From an uncultured bacterium (GTDB lineage Bacteria; Myxococcota_A; Bradymonadia; UBA7976; VGTA01), in the NCBI GenBank assembly GCA_943788935.1, contig CALSSE010000011.1:434001-498000 (forward strand): 64,000 nt of DNA, written 5' to 3'. Positions 8,470 to 17,073 of the stretch are shown one piece after another. The number at the start of each line of letters is the position of its first letter. The first letter of the stretch is position 1. A program made the translations under genes and the position numbers. The notes beneath the pieces are model-generated. The model worked only from the letters and a program-made list of their open reading frames with translations, did no database searches and had not been told where the DNA came from.

Positions 8470-8901
8470 TTAACCCTCTTCTTCTTCAGATTGACCCTCT
8501 TGGGCGATGAGTTTACGTGTCGTCTGAGCGTCAGCAGGAGGAAAGGGGTAAGACTCCATTTCGTGTGGATGTACCCACTTCCAATCACGAACTTTGAGTG
8601 ATTGAGGGAGCTGATCACTCGGTAGTCGGCATTGGTAGACATGAAAGTCTAGAGTGTACTCTTCATGCTCTTGCTTAACGAACATCGTGCATTCACCAAC
8701 CTCAACCTTAACGCCGAGTCGTTCATTTAGCTCTCTAGCGAGAGCGAATTCATCGCTCTCTCCAGTCTCGACCTTCCCACTTGGAAATTCCCAATAAAGG
8801 GGGAATAATGCTTGCTCTCTCCGCTGAGTGATTAAGAACTGACCATCGCGTTCAACCTCGGCAGCGACAACTCTCAAGACCGTCTTCGGTTTCTCTGACA
8901 T
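8470..8901 (-). CDS. Nudix hydrolase, MutT-like
   Basis: This 143-residue protein is of the MutT/8-oxo-dGTP diphosphatase type (RVVAAEVERDGQFLITQR at the start, YWEFPSGKVE before the box). I start at ATG 8901, which has AGAGGA six nt upstream, and not at the TTG 15 nt earlier. The Nudix box reads GKVETGE...ARELNERLGV. The pattern G-x5-E-x7-RE-U-x-E-E-x-G-U is kept except that the last Glu of the EE pair is Arg (codon cga). In MutT that Glu helps bind the catalytic metal, so activity may be reduced or altered. The C-terminus is acidic (QSEEEEG). It is convergent with the RidA gene. Confidence 0.88.
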   Translation of the reverse strand: MSEKPKTVLRVVAAEVERDGQFLITQRREQALFPLYWEFPSGKVETGESDEFALARELNERLGVKVEVGECTMFVKQEHEEYTLDFHVYQCRLPSDQLPQSLKVRDWKWVHPHEMESYPFPPADAQTTRKLIAQEGQSEEEEG

Positions 8902-8995
8902 TGTAGTTCCTCTCAACGATAGGGCTCTCAGCGTGGGGGGTAGAATGAGATCTCTCCGATTTCATAACCACGATTCATAGATAAAAGTAGAGCGG

Positions 8996-10438
8996 TCAGT
9001 CTAACGACAATTTAAGGCGTTGACCAACTTTTAAAGTGCTTAAGGGACCAAGTCCGTTGATTAGTTTCAGTCGTTTAAGACTCAGACGAGATCGGGCTGC
9101 GATTTGCCAAAGTTGATCTCCTTCAGAGATAATATAGCTGCCTTTGATCTCCCCACCGAGGCTCTTTATCGCCTCCTCAGCGCGAAGAGGCTTCTGTTCT
9201 AAGGGAGCAGAGACTTTTACTTTAGCGATCAAATGAGTGGCGTTCTGCTCACCTTGAGTGGCCTTATTTTGATACGTCTTACTCACCGTGTTCAATTTGA
9301 GTGCTCTCGCTAATGAGTCTTGTCGTCCCGGTGGTAGATAGAGGTTGAAGTTAACATTGAAGGGAAGGTGCTCGCCGTTGAGATGTGGATTAAACCTCCT
9401 CAAGTCTCTGACCGGGAGATCTAAAGCGATCGAGAGCGGAGTGAACTTTACGCGGTCGTTGATTACGGTGACTCGTTTGCTCACAGTACGATAACGGGTC
9501 TTCTGCTTCTTCCCTTTACGCCCTCGACGTTTGGGCTTTATCTTCTGTTTTACTTTGATCGACTTTAATCGAGTATAGTGAGCCTTCTTGAGCTTCAAAC
9601 GATAACCCTCGAGAGGCTCTTGTGGCCAACCTTGGGTGAGGTCTCGTCCAAAGTCATATTCCTTAAGATGAGTGAGGACATGATACATCGCTAAAACACG
9701 CGGTGAGTATCTCTCTGCCTCTGTGTAGAGGTCTAAATTCCAAAACTGACCTCGCTTTTGTTTCTTAGAGGATCGTTTAAGGCGGTTAGGTCCTGTATTG
9801 TAGCCAGCCATGGCTAAAGGCCAAGAGTCGAATCTCTTATATAGACGCTTAAGATAGGTCAACGCCGCTCGAGTAGAGGCTCTGAGATCAGAGCGCTCGT
9901 CTAGACCTTGAATGACCTTCAGCTTAAATCCCTTGGCGGTAGCTGGCATGAATTGCCACCAGCCGGTAGCCTTAGAGCGGCTGACCACTTTAGGCTTGAG
10001 TGCGCTCTCTACAACAGCTAGGAATTTTAAGTCAGCGCACGTATTGAGCTCTTCAGCGAGCTCGTCAATCACCGGAAAAACTGAGGTCGCGCGATTAATA
10101 TAGAGTTGAACCTGATACCGGTTTTTGATGATTTTAATCACTTCTAATTCGAAACGACGACGGATATCAGTCTTACTGAGGTCTATTTGATCTCCACAGA
10201 AGGTTATCTTGGTAGGGACGGGATAAGCGCTTGGGTCACGAGGTCGCTTAGCTAATTCTGCCTCTAGCGTTTCAATACGAGATTTTAAGACGCTCACATC
10301 ATCCTCAGCCATCGACTGTTCGACAGCCCCTGCCCAGATGGAGAGACATGCTAAGAGGCTAAGACCAAACGCTAAGCTGTTCTTGAACGCTAGTGATCTT
10401 GAGCTTTCAGAGACGAGAGTGCGCTTTGGCTTCGTCAC
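8996..10438 (-). CDS. MltD-like lytic transglycosylase with LysM domain
   Basis: The 480-residue secreted murein hydrolase has a soluble-lytic-transglycosylase domain at about residues 115-275. The catalytic Glu is in AVVESALKP (about Glu144), followed by ATGWWQFMPATAKGF and AGYNTGPNRLKR. A very basic linker (KPKRRGRKGKK) follows, and a C-terminal LysM domain (YIISEGDQLWQIAARSR...LKVGQRLKL) binds peptidoglycan. I choose GTG 10438, which has AAAGGG with 7-nt spacing and gives a normal signal peptide (basic start, FGLSLLACLSIWAGAVEQSMA). An ATG at 10519 also reads in frame but would overlap the upstream gene by 50 nt and precede the signal with ~45 residues. It lies 31 nt downstream of the FliN-like gene. 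Confidence 0.9.
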   Translation of the reverse strand: MTKPKRTLVSESSRSLAFKNSLAFGLSLLACLSIWAGAVEQSMAEDDVSVLKSRIETLEAELAKRPRDPSAYPVPTKITFCGDQIDLSKTDIRRRFELEVIKIIKNRYQVQLYINRATSVFPVIDELAEELNTCADLKFLAVVESALKPKVVSRSKATGWWQFMPATAKGFKLKVIQGLDERSDLRASTRAALTYLKRLYKRFDSWPLAMAGYNTGPNRLKRSSKKQKRGQFWNLDLYTEAERYSPRVLAMYHVLTHLKEYDFGRDLTQGWPQEPLEGYRLKLKKAHYTRLKSIKVKQKIKPKRRGRKGKKQKTRYRTVSKRVTVINDRVKFTPLSIALDLPVRDLRRFNPHLNGEHLPFNVNFNLYLPPGRQDSLARALKLNTVSKTYQNKATQGEQNATHLIAKVKVSAPLEQKPLRAEEAIKSLGGEIKGSYIISEGDQLWQIAARSRLSLKRLKLINGLGPLSTLKVGQRLKLSLD

Positions 10439-10469
10439 CTCTTTACCCTTTATCGCTACTTCTAGAGAT

Positions 10470-10898
10470 TTAGCTATCGTACTTAGTGATCTCTTCGCGA
10501 ACCGACTCGAAGACATCATTCACTCGTAGAGCGAATTTCTCTTCTTTAACGACGACCTCACCGGTCGCTAGTCGTTGGCTCTTAATCATGAGTCTGAGAG
10601 GCGCTTTGGCCTTATTATCAAGTTCAATCATAGAGCCCTGAGTGAGCTGAAGAATCTCAAAAACACTTAAACGAGCGCGACCTAGCTCGGCGGTGAGCTT
10701 GATCGGTAAGTTAAGGGTCACTTCCAAATTTACTTCATTTTGTTGGTTCGCCATGTCGTCTCTAAAGCTCCCGATTGGAGTAGATGAGTGAGAGGGGGAC
10801 GAGAGATGTACGTCGCTGTCTTTAGATTCCTCTTCGCGCAGCTGTTTCATCTCTTTGAGGAGTGCGTCTAGCTCTTCTTGACTAAGTATATTTGCCAT
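10470..10898 (-). CDS. FliN/SpoA-domain motor-switch-like protein
   Basis: The 142-residue product ends in a C-terminal SpoA/FliN domain (about residues 57-135: LEVTLNLPIKLTAELGRARLSVFEILQLTQGSMIELD ... VKEEKFALRVND). The N-terminus ANILSQEELDALL resembles the CheY-P-binding motif at the start of FliM and FliY. A charged ~40-residue linker joins the two. FliN proteins form the lower C-ring of the flagellar switch or the sorting platform of type III secretion. No other flagellar or secretion gene is in the window, so the partner complex is unknown. The gene is followed by the lytic transglycosylase, which could cut the wall for an envelope-spanning machine (inference). Confidence 0.88.
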   Translation of the reverse strand: MANILSQEELDALLKEMKQLREEESKDSDVHLSSPSHSSTPIGSFRDDMANQQNEVNLEVTLNLPIKLTAELGRARLSVFEILQLTQGSMIELDNKAKAPLRLMIKSQRLATGEVVVKEEKFALRVNDVFESVREEITKYDS

Positions 10899-11146
10899 GT
10901 GTCCTGTCGCTCCTAGGGTCGCGTAGGTCTTTATCGTCGTCGCTCCTCAAGGAGCTACTGGAGTGGGAATGCGATCTTTATTATTTGCTCAGAGTAAACA
11001 AAATAGCTTGTAGATCGCTTTGCACTTTAAAACTCTATATTTCTGTTTTAACCGATCTTTAGAGCAAGTGAAAGGAGAGATTGAGGAGAAACTAGTGATT
11101 TTCGTCAACTCTATCATAGATTAACCTTCACCCACACTAGATGAAC

Positions 11147-11632
11147 TTAGGAACTCAGCGCTTCTAGAAGGCGGTCGACATGGCCTTTTGCCCTGACATT
11201 GTCAAAGATTTCAGTGACCTGGCCCTGGTTATTAATAATAATGGTAGAGCGAACGATCCCCATATAGGTTCGTCCATAGTTTTTTTTCTCTCGCCAGACT
11301 CCAAACGCCTCGGCAACTTTGTGCTCAGGATCAGAGAGGAGATCGAAAGTAAATGACTGTTTACTCTGAAAATTGAGATGAGATCTCAGACTATCTGGAG
11401 AGCAGCCGATCACTCGATATCCGAGGCCACTGAGTCGGTCGATATGATCACGGAAGTCACATGCTTGAGTCGTACAACCTGGTGTATTATCTTTAGGGTA
11501 AAAGTATAAAATATAGCCTTGTCCAGCGAGCATCGATTGATCAAGGGTCGCTTGCTCTCCATTGACGATCGCTTCGGCAGCCCAATGGGGAGCGACTTGC
11601 CCAATGTCTAATCCAGTATTATTTGTGCCCAT
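11147..11632 (-). CDS. bcp: Thiol peroxidase, BCP/PrxQ type peroxiredoxin
   Basis: This 161-residue protein of usual family length carries FYPKDNTPGCTTQACDFRD, with the peroxidatic Cys53 and the PrxQ-type resolving Cys58 five residues later. Downstream signatures are VIGCSPDSLRSHLNF and FGVWREKKNYGRTYMGIVRSTIII. It reduces peroxides in the cytoplasm using thioredoxin. It is divergent from argF with a 187-nt shared upstream region in which I find no convincing operator. Confidence 0.96.
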   Translation of the reverse strand: MGTNNTGLDIGQVAPHWAAEAIVNGEQATLDQSMLAGQGYILYFYPKDNTPGCTTQACDFRDHIDRLSGLGYRVIGCSPDSLRSHLNFQSKQSFTFDLLSDPEHKVAEAFGVWREKKNYGRTYMGIVRSTIIINNQGQVTEIFDNVRAKGHVDRLLEALSS

Positions 11633-11819
11633 AACAGTTATAGCCCATTTTCTTAGTCTAATAGTTAGTTGCAGAACGATAACCTCTTCCGCTGATGAAG
11701 CAAAGAGTAGCCTTAGCGCAATGTACCAAGGTAGATAACATTACTCACCGCTCGCTTGCTAGAAAGCTCTCTATAAAGTAACACCCTATAGGAATCAATA
11801 TTCTCGATTCACACTCCAA

Positions 11820-12776
11820 ATGACGACATTGAAGAGGACCCTCTTGAACCAATCAGCTTCTTTACCTAATCATTGGATCACACTCCGCAACTGGAGTAGA
11901 GATCACTTGAACTCATTACTCTTATTAGCTCATCGCCTAAAATCTGACCCTCTGGGTTTTAAACCCTTGGAGGGTAAGACTTTAGCGATGATTTTTCACA
12001 AAGCCTCCACTCGGACCCGAATCAGTTTTGAGGTGGGGTCTACTCAATTGGGAGCTCACCCCCTCATGATCTCTGCCTCGACCTCACAGCTCAGCCGAGG
12101 TGAGCCGGTGGAGGACAGCGCTCGAGTGATGAGTCGATATGTTGATGGCGTTATGATCCGAACCTTTGATCATGAAGAGCTGCTGCGTTGGGCTCAATAT
12201 AGTTCAGTCCCGATTATTAACGGACTCACCGATCTTTACCATCCTTGTCAAATACTCGCCGATCTGCTGACGATTCAAGAAGAGTATGGCTTAGATCGAC
12301 CATGGGAAGAGCTCTCGGTAGCGTGGATCGGTGATGGTAATAATATGGCGCACTCATGGATAGAGGCGGCGATCACTTTAGGTTTCCACCTCAACCTAGC
12401 CTGTCCGGAAGGCTTTGACCCCCAAGCATCGATTCTAGACTATGCTAAGTCTAGAGGTGCTAATGTGGAGGTGATGCGATCTCCTCAAGAGGCTGTCAAA
12501 GATGTAGATGTCGTCACTACAGATGTGTGGGCGAGTATGGGCCAAGAAGAAGAGGCAGAGACTAGAGCGATCGCTTTTAAACACTTCATGGTCGATGAGG
12601 ACTTGATGAACATCGCTCATCCAGAGTCGATCTTCTTACACTGCCTCCCTGCTCATCGAGGTGAAGAGGTCAGTGAGGCTGTACTCGAGGGACCACAGAG
12701 TCGAGTATGGGCAGAAGCAGAGAACCGATTGCACGCTCAAAAAGCGATTATGGCTCGTCTAATGGGAGGGATGTAG
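11820..12776 (+). CDS. argF: Ornithine carbamoyltransferase
   Basis: This 318-residue enzyme of normal size makes citrulline from ornithine and carbamoyl phosphate in arginine synthesis. The carbamoyl-phosphate motif STRTR is at residues 63-67, DLYHPCQILADL carries the HPCQ motif, and FLHCLPAHRGEEV near residue 274 is the ornithine-binding HCLP motif. STRTR and HCLP together separate it from aspartate and acetylornithine carbamoyltransferases. No other arginine gene is in the window, so it stands alone. Confidence 0.96.
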   Translation: MTTLKRTLLNQSASLPNHWITLRNWSRDHLNSLLLLAHRLKSDPLGFKPLEGKTLAMIFHKASTRTRISFEVGSTQLGAHPLMISASTSQLSRGEPVEDSARVMSRYVDGVMIRTFDHEELLRWAQYSSVPIINGLTDLYHPCQILADLLTIQEEYGLDRPWEELSVAWIGDGNNMAHSWIEAAITLGFHLNLACPEGFDPQASILDYAKSRGANVEVMRSPQEAVKDVDVVTTDVWASMGQEEEAETRAIAFKHFMVDEDLMNIAHPESIFLHCLPAHRGEEVSEAVLEGPQSRVWAEAENRLHAQKAIMARLMGGM

Positions 12777-12808
12777 CTCTAAGATCAATCAGTGATCACC
12801 GACATTGA

Positions 12809-13052
12809 TTATGGATTCATCCAATAGACAAGTGAAATCACGATCCCGATGAGGAGCCCACCAAACCAGATCAGGTCAGAGACCTTAAGATTCATGGGCT
12901 GTCTAGGCTTAGAGGGCCGCTGTGGCTTAGAGGGCCGCTGTGGCTTAGAGGGCCGCTGTGGCTTAGAGGGCCGCTGTGGCTTAGAGGGCCGCTGAGGCTT
13001 AGAGGGCCGCTGTGGCTTAGAGGGCCGCTGAGGCTGAGGCGCTGAGGCTGAG
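12809..13052 (-). pseudogene. Out-of-frame 3' part of the zinc-ribbon gene: RPSKPQ repeats plus membrane anchor
   Basis: In the frame shifted by one base from the gene above, the minus strand reads seven Arg-Pro-Ser-Lys-Pro-Gln repeats. It then reads MNLKVSDLIWFGGLL and IGIVISLVYWMNP and stops with TAA at 12809-12811. This is a credible C-terminal transmembrane tail, too well formed to be chance. Two irregularities in the hexamer DNA separate it from the upstream frame: one base missing near 13054 and two extra bases near 13040. The result is a net shift of one. True mutation, assembly error in the repeat, and programmed slippage are all possible. Confidence 0.6.
12905..13030. repeat. 18-bp tandem repeat, 7 copies
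   Basis: Seven near-identical copies of ggcttagagggccgctgt (with a t/a change in some). On the minus strand one frame encodes the hexapeptide RPSKPQ. The repeats are contiguous with no spacers, so this is not CRISPR. Confidence 0.95.
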
Positions 13053-13499
13053 GTGAGGCTGAGGCTGAGGCTGAGGCTGAGGCTGAGGCTGAGGCTGAGG
13101 CTGAGGCTGAGGCTGAGGCTGAGGCTGAGGCTGAGGCTGAGGCTGAGGCTGAGGCTGAGGCTGAGGCTGAGGCTGAGCGACTAATGAATTCTCTACTTTG
13201 GGCTTTTCGAACCGCAGCGGGTGACGCATGAAGACCCCTGAGCAGGAGCTACAAGAGAGGCCCGATTGACCCAGTAGAGTTCCTTCATCAAGGGGAACAG
13301 GGCCGCAAGCTGGACAAAAGTCTGCGCTCGGTGAGTCAACGCTGAAGTCAACATCAACCCGCCAAGACCTCAGAGCCGATTTAAGGGTATTTGCTTGAAT
13401 CCAAACTCCACCGCATTGATCACATAATCCATCGGCGTGCCACCCAACAGGGGGAGGTTGAAGAGTCGCTTGACAGGCAGGGCAAGAAAACATGAACAC
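13017..13499 (-). CDS. Zinc-ribbon protein with Gln-Pro repeat, truncated by a frameshift
   Basis: The readable frame gives 160 residues from a GTG at 13499 (ATG 13493 is an alternative). It begins with a TFIIB-type zinc ribbon: CPAC near residue 6, then CDQCGGVWI. A second Cys pair set follows (FCPAC ... CSSCSGVFM). Twenty copies of a hexanucleotide encode about 40 residues of alternating Gln-Pro. The frame then breaks down into LSLSASASAAL and stops. Beyond the break another frame continues with RPSKPQ hexapeptides and a membrane helix (see 12809-13052). I therefore read this as the 5' part of one longer gene interrupted by a net +1 shift. No function can be assigned. Confidence 0.75.
   Translation of the reverse strand: MFMFSCPACQATLQPPPVGWHADGLCDQCGGVWIQANTLKSALRSWRVDVDFSVDSPSADFCPACGPVPLDEGTLLGQSGLSCSSCSGVFMRHPLRFEKPKVENSLVAQPQPQPQPQPQPQPQPQPQPQPQPQPQPQPQPQPQPQPQPHLSLSASASAAL
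13055..13174. repeat. Hexanucleotide repeat (gaggct), 20 copies
   Basis: Twenty uninterrupted copies of gaggct code alternating Pro-Gln on the minus strand. Gain or loss of whole units keeps frame. The two irregular units just left of the array are what change the frame. Confidence 0.97.
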
Positions 13500-13674
13500 T
13501 CGCTGGTGGGGTGAGAGGCTCTTGAGATAAGGCAGACAGGAGGGTGAGGTAATTTGAGAGATATTTCTAGATTAGTATAATCTTTTGTACGCCATCTCAA
13601 TCTCAAGAGCGGCATAACATGGTCTAAACTTTACATACTCGAGACATCTATCCATAGAATAAAGGCGGATCATC

Positions 13675-15534
13675 GTGAGTTCATTCCCATCGCCATGGGC
13701 AGCGAGCTACTCTCCTGAGACATCATTGGACGCTATCCACTGTATCTTTGTTGATGTTCAGGCAACGGGAGCTTCTCCGCGTTCAGGGTCTCTCTTGGAG
13801 GTCTCTTGTAGCCTATGGCACCCTTCGTTGAATGGAAGAGAAACTTTTCAAGAGTCAATCTCTGGTTTTAGCTCTCTCGTAACTCTCCCTCCAGGTCATA
13901 AGATCCCTAGACGAGTTACTAAGCTCACAGGACTAAAACACTCTGCGCTGAAGTCAGCTCCATTACCAGAAGAGGTCGCTGCTCGATTATGGACGCTGAT
14001 GATTGGCATCAAGTTAGATATTGATCAAGGTGTACCATGGGTATGGGTCGCTCATGTCGCTCGATATGAGAGATCATTCATGAGAGCGCTCTGTTTAGCT
14101 CACCCTCCGAGAGAGTTGAATGTCTCAGATGCAGAGCGCCTCTTTGACGATCTACCCTGGATCTGTACCCATGCGGTAAGTGTTCGTCTTTACCCTGCTT
14201 TACCACGGAGAACTCTGAGCGCAATGAACGGTTTTTTTGGTGGTGAGTTGCTTCGATATAAGAGGTCAGGGCCTCATATGAAGGCGACACAGCTTATCTG
14301 GAGCGCTCTCTTCGTTCAGCTACTCACTGATCACTGTTCAACCTGGGGTGAGCTGGGTTTATGGGTGCTCAAGCCTGCTAAGCGACCAAAGTTTAAGCCG
14401 CCAATATCAGCGAGTAAAAGACTAGACACCCCAAGTTTACCTGGTGTTTATCGTTTTCTTGACGACCAAAGCAGAGTCATTTATGTGGGGATGGCTCGAA
14501 ACCTTCATCAACGGGTTAATCAGCATTTTAGAGGTCAAAAGGGTCACGATGAGCATCATCTAGAGTTAATCTCTATCGCTCGAGATCTCTCCTTTACCAC
14601 CCGAGCTTCAGTTTTGGAAGCTAAGTGGCTAGAGAGTAGAGAGATTAAGTTTTACCAACCCAAATACAATCGAGCGCTTCGCGATAATACAGCACCATTT
14701 TATATAGATATGACGACAGGAGAGAGGCTCACCGATTTAGACTTAAAGCCAACTCAAGAGGTAATAGGACCACTGATCGATCATTATTTAATTGAATCAC
14801 TTGAGGTCATTCAGTCTTGCCTGAGAGGTGATTACCTCAAAATCCATCATCGAGGATGGCCTGTTTTAGAGCTCGATGAGTGGCGTTCACAAATCGAGTT
14901 ACTCCGTGACTTACTTTACTCAACTATCGATGAGAACTTATCGGGAGAGGCGAAGCTGTCATTAGTGAGTTCAGGTTCTTTACGGGGATGGCTTACACTA
15001 GGACGGTCTCTAACCTACGAAGATCGGTCATCATCGGCTGGGGAGTGTACTTTGGTACAGAAGGCAGGAGTCTTTGCCCAGCGATTATGGAGAGTGTATA
15101 AAGAGTCTCAATGGCAGCGTCTGCTCTCTGTAGGAGAATTAGTGTGGTATGCAGACACTGGTGGAACGAGTGGCTCATGGCGTGCTCTCTTCACCTCAAA
15201 ACAAAGACCGAATACCGACCACGATGGAGAGTCGCTCTACTCAGAAGATCGGTCAAGCATATACCTCTCAGAACCGCCTCAGAGTCAGCAAATGCTCGAT
15301 GACCCTTTAGAGCAACTATCTTCATTAGGGGGAAACGATATTGAGAGCCGAGTTGAATATGACGAAGCTAGATTAACCTTCTTGACGGTTCTCCGTCATC
15401 TTCAAGATGGCGAAGAAGTGTTTTGGAGACCATCGACTGAAGTGGACTTGTGGTATTGCTTACGTCCTTCTCGTATTGTAGCCCCCTTGGCACCTGATGA
15501 GCGCTATGCTGAGGGAGAAAGTCATACAAAATAA
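13675..15534 (+). CDS. DnaQ-like exonuclease fold fused to GIY-YIG nuclease
   Basis: This 619-residue fusion starts at GTG 13675. Residues ~20-215 resemble a DEDD exonuclease, but the first motif is FVDVQATG (Asp27, with Gln29 where the catalytic Glu belongs). The middle motif reads HVARYERSF (Glu for Asp), and the last His region (GPHMKATQLIW) lacks the final Asp. From Gly257 there is a UvrC/Cho-type GIY-YIG nuclease domain (PGVYRFLDD, VIYVGMARNLHQRVNQHF) with the downstream Glu in LEAKWLESREIKFYQPKYNRAL. This part looks complete. The last ~270 residues are not recognised. Exonuclease/GIY-YIG fusions linked to repair are known. Here I infer that the exonuclease part is structural or binds DNA while GIY-YIG cuts. 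Confidence 0.85.
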   Translation: MSSFPSPWAASYSPETSLDAIHCIFVDVQATGASPRSGSLLEVSCSLWHPSLNGRETFQESISGFSSLVTLPPGHKIPRRVTKLTGLKHSALKSAPLPEEVAARLWTLMIGIKLDIDQGVPWVWVAHVARYERSFMRALCLAHPPRELNVSDAERLFDDLPWICTHAVSVRLYPALPRRTLSAMNGFFGGELLRYKRSGPHMKATQLIWSALFVQLLTDHCSTWGELGLWVLKPAKRPKFKPPISASKRLDTPSLPGVYRFLDDQSRVIYVGMARNLHQRVNQHFRGQKGHDEHHLELISIARDLSFTTRASVLEAKWLESREIKFYQPKYNRALRDNTAPFYIDMTTGERLTDLDLKPTQEVIGPLIDHYLIESLEVIQSCLRGDYLKIHHRGWPVLELDEWRSQIELLRDLLYSTIDENLSGEAKLSLVSSGSLRGWLTLGRSLTYEDRSSSAGECTLVQKAGVFAQRLWRVYKESQWQRLLSVGELVWYADTGGTSGSWRALFTSKQRPNTDHDGESLYSEDRSSIYLSEPPQSQQMLDDPLEQLSSLGGNDIESRVEYDEARLTFLTVLRHLQDGEEVFWRPSTEVDLWYCLRPSRIVAPLAPDERYAEGESHTK

Positions 15535-15630
15535 GTTGATCTCATAGCGAGAAACGCTCTGATCATGTATCTATCTATAATCAATTAGACTCCAAAGTCA
15601 CTTTATCTACCGCTGAGTGAGTTAAAATCA

Positions 15631-17073
15631 ATGTCGACCAAGCATCTCTATTCAACTCTGTCTATATCATCTCTATCAAGAGTGGTGTTTTGCCTTTCGA
15701 TCATCAATATTGCTGGCTGTAGCCTCACTGAGCCCAATGTCTCTTTTGATGGCTGTTTGGCAGGAACAGCGCCGTGCGATGAAGTCTGCAATGGAGAAGA
15801 TGATGATGAGGATGGCAACATCGATGAGGCGCTCTCTGAGGCCTGCGTCCTTTTAAGTAACTTAAGTTTATCGCCGAGCTCCTCAGGCGAGGGCTTTGGT
15901 CGATCTCTCTCCACGGTACCTGACCTCAATAATGATGGGTATAACGAGCTCTTAATCGCCACTAGTCGTTCGAACAGTGAGCTCGATCAAGAGTCTCCTG
16001 AAGTTGGTAAAGTCGCGCTAATAGATGGCGCATCAAGAGAAATTGAGTGGGTCGTTGAGTATGGTGGGGATTTTGGATATTCCCTAGTTGTCGGTGAGAC
16101 GGACAACGGTGAACCCTATTGGTGTTCAGGGGCGCCCACTAAGGAAGGAGACGACAATCGCTTCGGTCGTATCCTCTGCTTGGATTTCAATGGGGGAGTG
16201 ATCGACAGCTTTAGTGCTCAGAGTGATTTTGGACTCGGTCATTGGCTGTCGATAATGTCTACAGAGAGGGGTGACCAGCTGATGGTCTCTGAGCCTCTGT
16301 GGTCTGAAGCAGAAGGGCTCCTCGACAACTTTAGCCTAGAAGAGGCTCGATTCGAGGCGGGGCGTATTTTAATCTTTGGTCTCGATGGTGGAGAGTTAAC
16401 ACCTCAGCGAGAACTCATTGGCTCGGCCTCTGATCAAAGAATCGGTGAGCGAGTGATCGGTGTTGGTGATGGAAACGATGACGGCATCTCTGATCTACTC
16501 TTGACTGGGTATTCCTCAGATGGGGCTGATGAGCGTCAAGTATGGCTCGCTGATGGAGGGCGTAATGGCTCACTCAGTCGCTTGAAGCGCTTTTCAGCGT
16601 CAGAATTTACTGATAGCACCTTTGGGGCTTCCTTAACTTCAGGTTTCTTTGACACCGAGAGTGATATCGAGATCCTCGCGTTTGGCGCTCCCTTTATTGA
16701 GGGCTCTCGTGATGGAGAGCTTGATCGTCTCAGCCGTGTCTATTTCACGACGGTGACCGGTGAGCCGCTGGGCACGAATTCAGCGAGGATACTCGAGATG
16801 GAAGACTTAGGGATTGGACAGAGTATGGCCACTGCCTCCGTCGGCGACTCAGACCTCTTAGTGACAGCGGGCCCTGGTAAGTTTAGGGTGTTACGCCTCG
16901 TCGGGGGGAACGCTGAGTTGATCCAAGAATTTGACTTGCCTCAAGGAAGCTCAACAGTCCTCTCCAGCTCAGGAGAACCTGATGAGGATGGATTGATCAA
17001 GGTGTGGATTGGGCTACCTGAACTTGGGCTCGTCAAATTGGCGACCATTAGACCTGCAGAGCTTGACGAGTAA
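15631..17073 (+). CDS. FG-GAP repeat lipoprotein with MopE-like motif
   Basis: The 480-residue product has a long basic N-region and a lipobox (INIAGC, Cys at residue 31), so it is probably an envelope lipoprotein. Next comes a Cys/Asp motif, CDEVCNGEDDDEDGNIDEAL, of the kind seen in MopE-like and many myxobacterial secreted proteins, where it probably binds metal. The remainder has FG-GAP/integrin-alpha type repeats with Asp-rich loops (VPDLNNDGYNELLIA, GVGDGNDDGISDLLLTG and several degenerate GAPF segments), typical of a seven-bladed propeller. No enzyme motif is visible. Its role is unknown, possibly calcium-dependent surface adhesion (inference). Confidence 0.8.
   Translation: MSTKHLYSTLSISSLSRVVFCLSIINIAGCSLTEPNVSFDGCLAGTAPCDEVCNGEDDDEDGNIDEALSEACVLLSNLSLSPSSSGEGFGRSLSTVPDLNNDGYNELLIATSRSNSELDQESPEVGKVALIDGASREIEWVVEYGGDFGYSLVVGETDNGEPYWCSGAPTKEGDDNRFGRILCLDFNGGVIDSFSAQSDFGLGHWLSIMSTERGDQLMVSEPLWSEAEGLLDNFSLEEARFEAGRILIFGLDGGELTPQRELIGSASDQRIGERVIGVGDGNDDGISDLLLTGYSSDGADERQVWLADGGRNGSLSRLKRFSASEFTDSTFGASLTSGFFDTESDIEILAFGAPFIEGSRDGELDRLSRVYFTTVTGEPLGTNSARILEMEDLGIGQSMATASVGDSDLLVTAGPGKFRVLRLVGGNAELIQEFDLPQGSSTVLSSSGEPDEDGLIKVWIGLPELGLVKLATIRPAELDE

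Noticed and set aside
10439..10519. ATG 10519 as start of the lytic transglycosylase
   Set aside because: It would overlap fliN by 50 nt and put ~45 residues before the signal peptide; GTG 10438 has a good Shine-Dalgarno and a normal signal.
12905..13174. CRISPR-like appearance of dense repeats
   Set aside because: Units are contiguous 18-mers and 6-mers with no unique spacers, they code protein, and no cas gene is nearby.
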